From an uncultured Prevotellaceae bacterium (lineage in GTDB: Bacteria; Bacteroidota; Bacteroidia; Bacteroidales; Bacteroidaceae): 55,734 bases of DNA. Made by a program: the position numbers and the translations under genes. The notes under the pieces are model-generated. The model did not search any database. It was not told the origin of the DNA and saw nothing but the letters and a program-made list of their open reading frames with translations. The stretch is from the NCBI GenBank assembly GCA_902763615.1, contig CACWSX010000021.1:1-55734 (forward strand), read 5' to 3'. Positions 1 through 6,915 of this stretch are shown one piece after another (positions within the stretch are counted from its first letter, which is position 1; every line of letters starts with the position of its first letter).

Positions 1-10
1 TTCTTGGCTA

Positions 11-289
11 ATGTACAGTATTGACTATACTCATCAGTTCAAGAAGGATTTAAGAAAGTGTGCCAAGAGAGGCTTGGATATAGATGCCATTAAGCATGCA
101 ATAAAGATACTCTCTGCCACAGGTACACTTCCCGAAGAGTATCGCCCTCACCAATTGAAAGGCGATCATAAAGGGCAATGGGAGTGTCATATCCAGCCCA
201 ACTGGTTGATGACCTGGGAACAGAATGACAAACAGTTAACGCTTTTGTTCCTTGAAACTGGCACCCACGCAGATATTTTCGGTTGGTAA
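11..289 (+). CDS. yafQ: YafQ-family toxin of a type II toxin-antitoxin system
   Basis: A 92-residue protein of the RelE/ParE superfamily. Members of the YafQ branch are ribosome-dependent mRNA endonucleases held inactive by a DinJ/RelB-type antitoxin. Visible hallmarks are the N-terminal FKKDLRKCAKRG helix, the HQLKGDHKGQWECHI strand, W-L-M-TWE, and the C-terminal GTHADIFG, matching the E. coli YafQ ending GTHAALFG with its catalytic histidine. The ATG overlaps a TAA at 9-11 (TAATG), so an upstream gene ends in Leu-Gly-stop exactly here; by position this is the antitoxin, whose body lies outside the window. Translational coupling and joint repression by the antitoxin are inferred from family knowledge. 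The toxin looks intact. Confidence in the family is high; whether it is active cannot be told. Confidence 0.88.
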   Translation: MYSIDYTHQFKKDLRKCAKRGLDIDAIKHAIKILSATGTLPEEYRPHQLKGDHKGQWECHIQPNWLMTWEQNDKQLTLLFLETGTHADIFGW

Positions 290-406
290 TTTTCTAACGT
301 AGCCGTGGGGCACCTGGGGTATAGCAGCCGTCATACCCAAGTACCTGACCCTGCGACTACTGCCCCGAACGGGATATTTCCGCGAAAACGTAGAATAGGT
401 CATCGT

Positions 407-513
407 GGGGTCAGTTCTTCTGATCATTTTTCAAATTAAGTGAAATGCGAATGAGACAAGTAATAAAGCATAGAGATATCAGACTCCTGAATATGATCAG
501 GAGAACCGACCCC
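407..513. repeat. Imperfect inverted repeat, REP-like or transposon remnant
   Basis: The left arm (407-427, starting GGGGTCAGTTCTTC) and the right arm (493-513, ending GAACCGACCCC) are reverse complements over 21 positions with two mismatches, separated by 65 bases. GGGGTCAG(G/T)TCT arms resemble the palindromic repeats that accompany IS200/RAYT-type Y1 transposases in other phyla. No transposase is visible here, so it would be a non-autonomous or decayed copy. The family assignment is an inference from memory of such arms. Confidence 0.5.
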
Positions 514-612
514 GTGATTCCCCATTGTTTCTGACCCCGCGTGCATGCTTTTAGCAACCACATCGAATGATGAACCAAAGGGCCTTTCTTGTCAATTGAT
601 GGTCTGAAATAG

Positions 613-631
613 TTTGCAAATAGTTTGCAAA
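613..631. promoter_or_regulatory. Tandem TTTGCAAA site upstream of the TPR/LuxR regulator
   Basis: Two copies of the perfect palindrome TTTGCAAA at 613-620 and 624-631, repeating every 11 bp (one helical turn). It ends 45 bp before the -7 box of the regulator gene, an activator-like distance. A matching tandem lies at 2281-2299 before the GLPGLI gene. A binding site for the adjacent regulator is inferred. Confidence 0.45.
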
Positions 632-676
632 GGCAGATTTTTGCTCATTCCCTGAGAGTTTTTCGTATTTATTGCC

Positions 677-684
677 TAACTTTG
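677..684 (+). promoter_or_regulatory. -7 box TAACTTTG before the TPR/LuxR regulator
   Basis: Matches the Bacteroidetes -7 consensus TAnnTTTG. No TTTG at the -33 position was found. It lies so close to the ATG at 691 that the message would be nearly leaderless. It also rules out the in-frame ATG at 625, which is upstream of the promoter. Confidence 0.5.
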
Positions 685-690
685 CAGGCC

Positions 691-2274
691 ATGAGGGAAA
701 CGAAGATTATCATAATAGTCCTGATATTGGCATTCTCAATGGTGAGTTGTCACCAGACGGGACATGACTACTATTATCATGAACTCGAAAAGATAGATCA
801 TCGTCAGAACAGAGAGCTGGCAAGGAAAGAGGTTGCAGCCATCAGTGGAGAGATTGTCCGACAATCGGAAGATCTTAGGATGTATCACCTTCTGCTCGTA
901 GCTGAGATGAGCGAGGAGGTGAAACCTAATCGTAATATCGACACCGCTCGCAAACTGATAGACTATTATGAAGAATCGGGCGATAAGATGAAACTGTTAC
1001 GCAGTTATATTGTTGCGGGCACAATCTATGCCAACTGCAGCGACAGTCCCAAGGCGCTTAGCTATTTCTACAAGGCAGAAGACATGCTGGCCGAGAGAAA
1101 AGATTTGGAGTTGAGAAACAAACTCTATGGTAAGATGGCGAAACTACAGTTGCGGCATAATATGCCAGAGGCCGCGAGGGTACATGCCAAACTGGTTTTT
1201 AACTATTGCCGGCAGCAGAACGACACGGCAGGCATGATGGAAGCATTACTGTTTATCAGCGCCACATATCATAACTTGCCAGAGGAAATTACTCATCTCC
1301 AAAAAGCGAACAAACTTGCGAAGGAGTTTGGGCAAGACAGTTTGCAGAACTCAATCCAGTTCGCTTTGGCCACATACTTTGTAGAAAGAGGCCACTATCT
1401 TACGGCTAAACCCCTGGCAGTGTCGTTAAGAGAAAGGATGCCTGCAAGCGAACAACATAAGTTGAATGCCCTGCTCTGCCAGATTTACTATCAAACGGGA
1501 CAGCCCGACTCTGCCTGTTATTATGGAGAGAAAGTGATGGAAAACGGCAACTCCGAGAGTAAGCGCGATGCCCACAAGATTCTTGCTTATATCGATATTC
1601 TCAGAGGGCAGAGGAATGAAGCCGTGAGGCATTTGGACCAATATATAGAGTTGGATGACGAACTGAAGCACATCGCCAACAGCGAGGCCATAGCACAGGC
1701 TGATGCTTTCTACCACAACCAGAAGCAGGAACAGGAGAACGAGAAACTAAGGGCTGATAATGATAAAAAGTACTATATCATTGTATTAGGTATGGCATTG
1801 TTGGTGGTTTTGACAGCACTTTATGTTACCTATATCTATCGCCATCGTCGCCGTCAGGAACTGATGGAGATGCGCATAGAGCATCTGGAACAGCTGAAGC
1901 GCGACTATGCCAAGGCTGACGTGGATGCGCTGAAACAGGCCGTTGAGACATTAGAATCCACCAGTATATGGCAGCGACTTGCCACCCTTTCAGATAACGA
2001 TCATCCATCGGATGAAGACTGGCAAAAGCTATCAGAAACCGTCAACCAAACTTACGAAGGCTTCTCGACGCGACTGATGCGGCTCTGCCATCCTTCTCCC
2101 CACGAGTATCATGTCTGTCTCCTGCTGAAAGCAGGCTTCGAACCCGTTCGTATTGCCTCACTCACTCTTCGTAGCAAGGCTGCTATCTCTACCGTTCGCA
2201 GCCGTCTATACGAAAAGACATTTGGCAAAAAAGGCAGTGCCAAAGATTGGGATGAGGTAATCCGCACCCTTTAA
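691..2274 (+). CDS. Membrane-anchored TPR protein with C-terminal LuxR-type DNA-binding domain
   Basis: About 527 residues. The chosen start gives a lipoprotein-like signal (MRETK, hydrophobic stretch, FSMVSC lipobox); an ATG at 625 lies upstream of the -7 box and would bury this signal. A helical TPR-type region covers the next 330 or so residues (for example SPKALSYFYKAEDMLAERK), then one membrane helix (YYIIVLGMALLVVLTALYV), a coiled coil, and a C-terminal helix-turn-helix (VRIASLTLRSKAAISTVRSR) like LuxR/GerE domains. Such proteins in Bacteroidales are thought to sense periplasmic or envelope signals and regulate neighbouring genes, but ligands are mostly unknown. The next genes form a separate transcription unit that shares a candidate operator with this gene. 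The architecture is clear; the regulatory target is inferred. Confidence 0.75.
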   Translation: MRETKIIIIVLILAFSMVSCHQTGHDYYYHELEKIDHRQNRELARKEVAAISGEIVRQSEDLRMYHLLLVAEMSEEVKPNRNIDTARKLIDYYEESGDKMKLLRSYIVAGTIYANCSDSPKALSYFYKAEDMLAERKDLELRNKLYGKMAKLQLRHNMPEAARVHAKLVFNYCRQQNDTAGMMEALLFISATYHNLPEEITHLQKANKLAKEFGQDSLQNSIQFALATYFVERGHYLTAKPLAVSLRERMPASEQHKLNALLCQIYYQTGQPDSACYYGEKVMENGNSESKRDAHKILAYIDILRGQRNEAVRHLDQYIELDDELKHIANSEAIAQADAFYHNQKQEQENEKLRADNDKKYYIIVLGMALLVVLTALYVTYIYRHRRRQELMEMRIEHLEQLKRDYAKADVDALKQAVETLESTSIWQRLATLSDNDHPSDEDWQKLSETVNQTYEGFSTRLMRLCHPSPHEYHVCLLLKAGFEPVRIASLTLRSKAAISTVRSRLYEKTFGKKGSAKDWDEVIRTL

Positions 2275-2280
2275 ATACCA

Positions 2281-2299
2281 AATGCAAACTTAATGCAAA
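2281..2299. promoter_or_regulatory. Tandem AATGCAAA site upstream of the GLPGLI gene
   Basis: AATGCAAA at 2281-2288 and again at 2292-2299, an 11-bp period, ending 33 bp before the -7 box at 2333. Same core (TGCAAA) and period as the tandem at 613-631 before the regulator gene. Confidence 0.45.
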
Positions 2300-2302
2300 C
2301 TC

Positions 2303-2329
2303 CGATAGTATCAGGCTATCGAACTTTTT
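2303..2329 (+). terminator. Terminator of the TPR/LuxR gene
   Basis: Stem CGATAG (2303-2308) with CTATCG (2316-2321), 7-nt loop, then AAC and five T (2325-2329). A weak but complete intrinsic-terminator shape. Confidence 0.5.
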
Positions 2330-2332
2330 CTG

Positions 2333-2340
2333 TACCTTTG
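2333..2340 (+). promoter_or_regulatory. -7 box TACCTTTG of the GLPGLI operon
   Basis: Matches TAnnTTTG, followed by C and GCC, 20 bp before the ATG at 2360. No TTTG at -33, which fits an activator-dependent promoter. Confidence 0.55.
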
Positions 2341-2359
2341 CCGCCAAAATAATTGCGAT

Positions 2360-3259
2360 ATGAAAAAGATTATCTTGTTATTACTGATGACAATGCTATT
2401 CATGGCAGGAGTTGATGCACAGCAAAATAATAAGAAAGTGAAAGCGGCTGAGTCGAAGCTGGATGAAACCATTCTTTCAGTGACTTATGATGTTTTTTAT
2501 CAAAAGTTCGAAGAAGAGCCAAAGATTGAGAAAGACCTTATGCGCTTGGATATTGGAGAGCACTCATCGCAATATGTTAGCGTAAGACTAGAATATGTTT
2601 CCAAGCATAAGAATGACATCATTGCAAAGAAAATCAAGATTCCTTATGAGGGTTATACAACATTGAGGGATGAAGTTTATAAGAACACTCCCCAAAGTGG
2701 CTATATAAAGTTTATTCACATGCCGGGTTGGATCTCCTGCCGTGACAAGATAGACGGGTTGTTTGAATGGAAATTATTAGAAGGAGATTCCATTGTTTGC
2801 AAATACCCTTGTCATAAGGCTGTCACCACATTCAGAGGCCGGACATGGACTGTATGGTACACACTTGATTTGCCATACAGCGATGGTCCGTGGAAATTCT
2901 GTGGTTTACCAGGGTTAGTTCTTCATGCATACGATTCAGATGGCTATTTCCGTTTCAATTGTATCGGTATAGAGAAAGGTGATGGGCATGAAATTAAAAT
3001 GAAGACACCAAGTTCAGGTGTGATAGACACTGTTATGCCGGAACGCGTGGCCGAAATCATGATGTTAGAATATTGGGATCCTTCCGCTCATTTTTCACAA
3101 ATGACAGGAATGTCAGGACGGGTAACAAGAATGTGGGATCCTCAGGGGAATGAAGTTAAGATAGTTCCTAAAACGCGAATTCTATATGAGAAGTTTCCAG
3201 GTGTCAATGTCAAGAAGAAATATTCACAGAAGAAAAGATCTACTAAAAAGAAAAAATGA
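2360..3259 (+). CDS. GLPGLI family exported protein
   Basis: A 299-residue protein with a clear signal peptide (MKKIILLLLMTMLFMAGVDAQ). The family signature is visible as WKFCGLPGLVLHAYDSDG near residues 176-193, preceded by AWYT-like RTWTVWYTLDLPYSDGPW. GLPGLI proteins are Bacteroidetes-specific, exported and of unknown function; they usually sit beside a TonB-receptor-like protein, as here. The C-terminus is very basic (KKKYSQKKRSTKKKK), which is unusual for a folded periplasmic end. Its stop overlaps the next start (ATGA, 3256-3259), indicating translational coupling. The family call is secure; the role is unknown. Confidence 0.9.
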   Translation: MKKIILLLLMTMLFMAGVDAQQNNKKVKAAESKLDETILSVTYDVFYQKFEEEPKIEKDLMRLDIGEHSSQYVSVRLEYVSKHKNDIIAKKIKIPYEGYTTLRDEVYKNTPQSGYIKFIHMPGWISCRDKIDGLFEWKLLEGDSIVCKYPCHKAVTTFRGRTWTVWYTLDLPYSDGPWKFCGLPGLVLHAYDSDGYFRFNCIGIEKGDGHEIKMKTPSSGVIDTVMPERVAEIMMLEYWDPSAHFSQMTGMSGRVTRMWDPQGNEVKIVPKTRILYEKFPGVNVKKKYSQKKRSTKKKK

Positions 3260-5748
3260 AGCGCTTGCTGCTATACCTTATTATATTAGTCTCTCTTACT
3301 GGTAATGCGCAGACCTTCACAGGGCGGGTGATTGACAAGAGCGGAAAACCGCTTGTGTCCGCCTCCGTCGTGGCAAAAGGGGATAGTGGCTTTGTTGTGG
3401 CATTTGCAAGGGCTGGTCAGGATGGACATTTCTCGCTGACCATTCCACAAGGGAAAGAAGCAAAGAGTATTGAGTTCCTGATGATGGGTTTTGGAAAGAT
3501 GGTGATTCCGCTTAAAGACTATGAGAATGGTCAGACCATCAAGATGCAAGAACAGGCCATTGCCTTAAAGGAAGTAAAAGTAACGCCACAGCGCATCCGC
3601 GAACAAGGTGATACGCTAACTTATTCAGTAGCAGGATTCATGCAGAAGCAAGACCGTTCGATTGCAGATGTCATAGCGAAAATGCCGGGATTGGAAGTTC
3701 TCCCATCAGGTACTATCAGGTATCAGGGCAAGGCAATCAACAAGTTCTATATTGAGGGGATGGATCTGTTGGGTGGTAAGTATGCTATGGCGAGTGAAAA
3801 CCTTTCAGCCGACAAAGTGAAGAGCGTACAGGTGTATGAGAATCATCAACCCGTGAAAGCCCTCAAAGATATAAAGTTCTCTGAACAGGCTGCACTCAAT
3901 CTGGTACTGAAAGACGAAGCCAAGAATGTATGGCAAGGAGTGGTGGATGTGGCTACAGGTTATGGTGACGAGTGGCTGCGAGATGGTAGGTTATTGGAAA
4001 TGGTGTTTGGACGCAAGAAACAGAGCATTTCGATGGTGAAGGCCAACAATACTGGTAAAGATATAGAGCATGAAGTGACAGACCTGACACAATCCGACAA
4101 GACTGCCCCTACAGAGGACGGTATATTGGAAAATATTAGTCTGGGGGCACCAAGTCTCGATGCGCGTCGCAGCAAGTTCAACGATACCTATATTGCTGCC
4201 ACCAACTGGCTATTCAAGACTAAGAAGGATGATGACCTGAAGTTGCAGTTTACTGGCCTTTATGACCGTAACCAACAGAAACAGGACAGAAAGACTGTCT
4301 ATCTTGATGCCGACTCAGCCGTTATCACCGAAGAGCAAACGGCAAAAAGTACCCGTAGCGAGTGGCAGGCAGAACTGCTCTATAAGGCCAATCGCGACAA
4401 TCATTATCTGTCGAACACACTAAAAGGCTATATTGACTTTAAAAAGAGTGAGGGACTTTCTATGCTAAACGGGTGCCCGACGCCCCAGCGGGTTGAGCCT
4501 CGCAAACGATACATCGTGGATAACTTCGAACTCATCAACAAACTGAAGAATGGGCAAAGTTATTCCGTCACCTCATTATTTAGTTATAATTATCTGCCAG
4601 GCACGTTACTACTAACCAATGATGGTACTCAACAAATCACTCAACAAATGCTATATTGGAATGCATACGCCTATTATCAACACAGCATCAAGCAGGTAAA
4701 AGTAACATGGCAGGCTGGCTTTGAAACCAAAACGCAATGGATGACACTAAACAGTAAAGACCGCTACAGTGAATACCAGCCATACGTGGAGCCATCGCTC
4801 AGTTATCGTGAAGGGGCGTGGACCATCAGCCTGAACGGACGGCTTAACTGGTTAATACGTCAGTATCATGAAACTCATAGCCAGGATCTTCTGGTAGAGC
4901 CGCGCCTTTTCATCCGCTACAGTCTGACTCCCAAACTTGACATCAGCGGCAGTTATAGTTACCGATGGACTCCCAGCGACATTACCACTATCACCCGTCA
5001 GCTTTACTACACCGATTACATCTCTTGTCAGCAAGGATCAGGACAGTTTGAAAACACTACGGGACAAATGGCAAGTTTAGGATTAGGCTATCGTAACGTG
5101 ATGACAGGAATGTTCTGCAGGCTCACTTCTGGGTACAGCAATCTGCGTGATGCCGTTATCTATCATAGCCAACTTGTGAATAATGTCTATATTCGTCAGG
5201 CTACTGATTTCCGTCAGAACCGTGAGACCTATAGTCTTTCTGGCAGTTTGGGCAAATCAATCTTTTTGGCAAAACTCAGTATGACGCTGAACGGAAGTTA
5301 CTCCTGGACTAATTACGACCTGTTGATCAATCAATCTCTTGCTCGTCAGCATACCCGCAATGGCAGAGCCTCGTTGCGGTTCTCATTGAAGCCTACTCGA
5401 TGGCTTTCCATAGAGGAAGAGTCAGCTTACCACTACAGCCATCAGTCGATGACAAACGCACTTCAATCGTGGAACCATGAGTTAAAACTGTTCCTATTGC
5501 CAGGTAAGTGGCAGATAGAATGGACGAATGAACTCTATCATAGTAACGACAAATCCGTTTCAACCAATTACTTTAGCGATTTCTCAATTTCCTATCGCAC
5601 CAAAACCTTCGAGGCTGGACTTTTATGCTCTAACCTCTTTGACACATGTAACTACCACCGCCACTACACCACCGACTATGCTGACATCATGGTCTTCAAT
5701 CAACTCCGCCCTCGTGAGTTTTTGATGAGGTTATTCTATAATATATAA
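3256..5748 (+). CDS. TonB-dependent-receptor-like outer-membrane protein with carboxypeptidase-like regulatory domain
   Basis: An 830-residue exported protein. Signal peptide (MKRLLLYLIILVSLTGNAQ), then a carboxypeptidase-regulatory-like beta-sandwich (TFTGRVIDKSGKPLVSASVV, about residues 20-105), a plug-like domain (IADVIAKMPGLEVLPSGTIRYQGKAINKFYIEGMD, about 135-220), and a long beta-barrel region rich in alternating aromatic strands up to the end (FLMRLFYNI). No TonB box is obvious. It lacks a SusD partner, so it is not a classical SusC. Pairing with a GLPGLI gene is common in Bacteroidetes; transport or secretion of a peptide or small substrate is conjecture. It is probably co-transcribed with the GLPGLI gene through a 4-bp overlap. 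Confidence 0.85.
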   Translation: MKRLLLYLIILVSLTGNAQTFTGRVIDKSGKPLVSASVVAKGDSGFVVAFARAGQDGHFSLTIPQGKEAKSIEFLMMGFGKMVIPLKDYENGQTIKMQEQAIALKEVKVTPQRIREQGDTLTYSVAGFMQKQDRSIADVIAKMPGLEVLPSGTIRYQGKAINKFYIEGMDLLGGKYAMASENLSADKVKSVQVYENHQPVKALKDIKFSEQAALNLVLKDEAKNVWQGVVDVATGYGDEWLRDGRLLEMVFGRKKQSISMVKANNTGKDIEHEVTDLTQSDKTAPTEDGILENISLGAPSLDARRSKFNDTYIAATNWLFKTKKDDDLKLQFTGLYDRNQQKQDRKTVYLDADSAVITEEQTAKSTRSEWQAELLYKANRDNHYLSNTLKGYIDFKKSEGLSMLNGCPTPQRVEPRKRYIVDNFELINKLKNGQSYSVTSLFSYNYLPGTLLLTNDGTQQITQQMLYWNAYAYYQHSIKQVKVTWQAGFETKTQWMTLNSKDRYSEYQPYVEPSLSYREGAWTISLNGRLNWLIRQYHETHSQDLLVEPRLFIRYSLTPKLDISGSYSYRWTPSDITTITRQLYYTDYISCQQGSGQFENTTGQMASLGLGYRNVMTGMFCRLTSGYSNLRDAVIYHSQLVNNVYIRQATDFRQNRETYSLSGSLGKSIFLAKLSMTLNGSYSWTNYDLLINQSLARQHTRNGRASLRFSLKPTRWLSIEEESAYHYSHQSMTNALQSWNHELKLFLLPGKWQIEWTNELYHSNDKSVSTNYFSDFSISYRTKTFEAGLLCSNLFDTCNYHRHYTTDYADIMVFNQLRPREFLMRLFYNI

Positions 5749-5816
5749 ACAATTATAATGTTGAACCCTTTAACGACGAAAAAGTAATGAGCCCATAGAA
5801 GAAATAATCTCAAATA

Positions 5817-5848
5817 TTTGGATGCGTGAAAGATTTCCATTATCTTTG
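5817..5848 (+). promoter_or_regulatory. Consensus promoter of the 6S-like RNA
   Basis: TTTG at 5817-5820, exactly 20 nt, then TATCTTTG at 5841-5848: a full match to the Bacteroidetes sigma-ABfr consensus. It would start transcription near 5854. Confidence 0.8.
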
Positions 5849-5853
5849 CACCT

Positions 5854-6054
5854 TAAAATATAGTAGATAGAGCGACAGCTTTCTGTACGCTTTCGAAATC
5901 GCCAAAAAAGAAATAGTACACAGAAAGACTGCTGTTAGCTCACATCACATAGCAATATGGATGTGGGCTTTAGCGGTATCCATCTGTGTACAAGGTGTTG
6001 GCGATACCTGAAAGCGAGATGTACTTGCCGCTATTGCCCCGCATCCTTTTTTTT
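5854..6054 (+). ncRNA. ssrS: Rod-like 6S-type RNA (Bacteroidales-1-like)
   Basis: About 200 nt between a consensus promoter and a T8 tract (6047-6054). The two halves fold back on each other: AGCG 5871-5874 with CGCT 6029-6032; GTAC 5885-5888 with 6021-6024; GCTTTC 5889-5894 with GAAAGC 6010-6015; ATCGCC 5898-5903 with GGCGAT 6000-6005; GTACACAG 5916-5923 with CTGTGTAC 5984-5991; ACTGCT 5928-5933 with AGCGGT 5972-5977; AGCTCACATC 5937-5946 with GATGTGGGCT 5960-5969. Between the fourth and fifth stems lies an asymmetric bubble (5904-5915, A-rich, against 5992-5999). A single long rod with a central bubble and about 200 nt is the 6S RNA architecture, which mimics an open promoter and binds RNA polymerase holoenzyme. 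I recall the Bacteroidales-1 RNA class being linked to 6S RNA, but cannot verify the match here. No reading frame explains the pairing. Confidence 0.62.
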
Positions 6055-6087
6055 ATAAGGTCAAGTATTTACTATATTTTTATTTGT

Positions 6088-6372
6088 ATGAAAATGAATC
6101 AAAATGAAGAAGTCCCAGACTTTCTGGGAGGACTTGGCGACATGCTGCCCGCCGATGTCCTGAAGTTGGTGAACGAACTGCTGGAGCAACTGCACCGGAA
6201 AGAGAAAGATCACCAAGGCGGCATAGTATTTAACATCTACGAAAAAGGCAGTCTCCATGTGGATCATGTAGATAACCAGTACTTCTATGGTGATAAGTGG
6301 ATTAAGGCACTTCAAAATAAAGTAGTTGCGGATGATCAGCCGTCAGCAGCAGATCCCGTTTTCGATAAATGA
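6088..6372 (+). CDS. Small conserved hypothetical protein
   Basis: 94 residues, acidic and soluble, starting MKMNQNEEVPDFLGG. The ATG at 6088 (or 6094, two codons later) is chosen because the frame's only earlier start, a GTG at 5986, lies inside the 6S-like RNA. A predicted helix (LPADVLKLVNELLEQLHRKEK) is followed by a strand-rich part (IVFNIYEKGSLHVDHVDNQYFYGD). I do not recognise a characterised domain; the IYEKG-HVDHVDNQ stretch looks conserved in Bacteroidetes mobile-element neighbourhoods, from memory only. It overlaps the next gene in the +1 frame. Function unknown. Confidence 0.6.
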   Translation: MKMNQNEEVPDFLGGLGDMLPADVLKLVNELLEQLHRKEKDHQGGIVFNIYEKGSLHVDHVDNQYFYGDKWIKALQNKVVADDQPSAADPVFDK

Positions 6373-6559
6373 GTTCGACAAGAAACGGATGTACTCCAAC
6401 CGTGTCTATTACGACTTACTTGATCTGGATGCCCTTGGTGCCCTGCAAGTTTCATTAAGCCAACTCGCCTGCTATCTCGCAGATCACTCCAACCTGAGTA
6501 GTAGCCATGCCACACTCTATCGTCAACTCAAGAAATACCGACAAGAACGACCATTATGA
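6332..6559 (+). CDS. Small hypothetical protein overlapping the preceding gene
   Basis: 75 residues from the ATG at 6332 (a TTG six bases earlier is possible). It overlaps the preceding gene by 41 bases in the +1 frame. The content is helical (LGALQVSLSQLACYLADHS, SHATLYRQLKKYRQER) and could be a small DNA-binding or dimerisation module; the tail looks like a recognition helix, but no family is certain. The long overlap suggests translational coupling, or that one longer gene has been split by an indel; no obvious slippery heptamer was found. It ends just before a hairpin shared with the minus-strand gene at 6587. Confidence 0.5.
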   Translation: MISRQQQIPFSINEFDKKRMYSNRVYYDLLDLDALGALQVSLSQLACYLADHSNLSSSHATLYRQLKKYRQERPL

Positions 6560-6574
6560 TAGCACTAAAATATA

Positions 6575-6606
6575 AAGGACTGTTGCTTAATAGTTGAACA
6601 GTCCTT
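6575..6606. terminator. Bidirectional terminator hairpin
   Basis: AAGGACTGTT (6575-6584) pairs with AACAGTCCTT (6597-6606). On the minus strand it is followed by TATATTTTAG, on the plus strand by GTTGG. The stop codon of the minus-strand small gene lies in its loop. Confidence 0.6.
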
Positions 6607-6724
6607 GTTGGTACATAACTTCTAAGTTCTCTCTCGATTTTTGAACGCGTTCGCGTTTCTTTCGCATGACTTCCCGGAATGCGGCTCTTACCTCTTCGCG
6701 GGTTCTTTTAATTGTTGTTTCCAT
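6587..6724 (-). CDS. 45-residue basic helical protein
   Basis: A complete small gene: ATG at 6722-6724, stop TAA at 6587-6589. The product begins METTIKRTREEVRAAFREVM, continues RKKRERVQKSRENLEV and ends MYQQGLFNY. It is strongly basic and almost entirely helical by composition, compatible with a nucleic-acid- or partner-binding peptide. Support for a real gene is unusually good for its size: a full consensus promoter 37 bp upstream (TTTG, 20 nt, TATATTTG on the minus strand, 6761-6792) and a terminator hairpin at its 3' end. No family is recognised. It is convergent with the two small plus-strand genes. Confidence 0.6.
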   Translation of the reverse strand: METTIKRTREEVRAAFREVMRKKRERVQKSRENLEVMYQQGLFNY

Positions 6725-6760
6725 ATTTTCTTGAATTAAGGGTTTGTTTATATGACGGTG

Positions 6761-6792
6761 CAAATATACGCATTATTTTCAAATCCGCCAAA
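6761..6792 (-). promoter_or_regulatory. Consensus promoter of the 45-residue gene
   Basis: On the minus strand TTTG (6792-6789), 20 nt, TATATTTG (6768-6761) followed by CACC. Confidence 0.7.
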
Positions 6793-6885
6793 TTATCGGT
6801 TAGTTTTTTGTTCATTTCTATTCTATAGTACCCTTTTGGGGTACATGCTATCATTCTTTTCTTAATTACTTTGCTTCGTTTTTCG

Positions 6886-6893
6886 TATCTTTG
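6886..6893 (+). promoter_or_regulatory. -7 box TATCTTTG before vapE
   Basis: Matches TAnnTTTG and is followed by CCGCC, 22 bp before the ATG at 6916. No well-spaced TTTG at -33. Confidence 0.55.
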
Positions 6894-6915
6894 CCGCCAT
6901 CAACATGATTTACCT

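Larger units (their letters stand above)
290..690. other. Non-coding stretch with repeat remnants
   Basis: About 400 bases with no convincing gene. It holds an imperfect inverted repeat (407-427 with 493-513), a further CTGACCCC copy at 531-538, and the TTTGCAAA tandem at 613-631 described separately. A 63-codon frame on the minus strand (236-427) matches nothing I recognise, overlaps the toxin's 3' end and starts in the repeat arm, so it is not called as a gene. Confidence 0.5.

Noticed and set aside
236-427. 63-codon minus-strand frame next to the toxin
   Set aside because: No recognisable family, overlaps the toxin's end, starts within a repeat arm and has no promoter; possibly a decayed transposase fragment but not supportable.
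625-690. In-frame upstream start for the TPR/LuxR protein
   Set aside because: It lies upstream of the -7 box and would bury the lipoprotein signal; the ATG at 691 is better.
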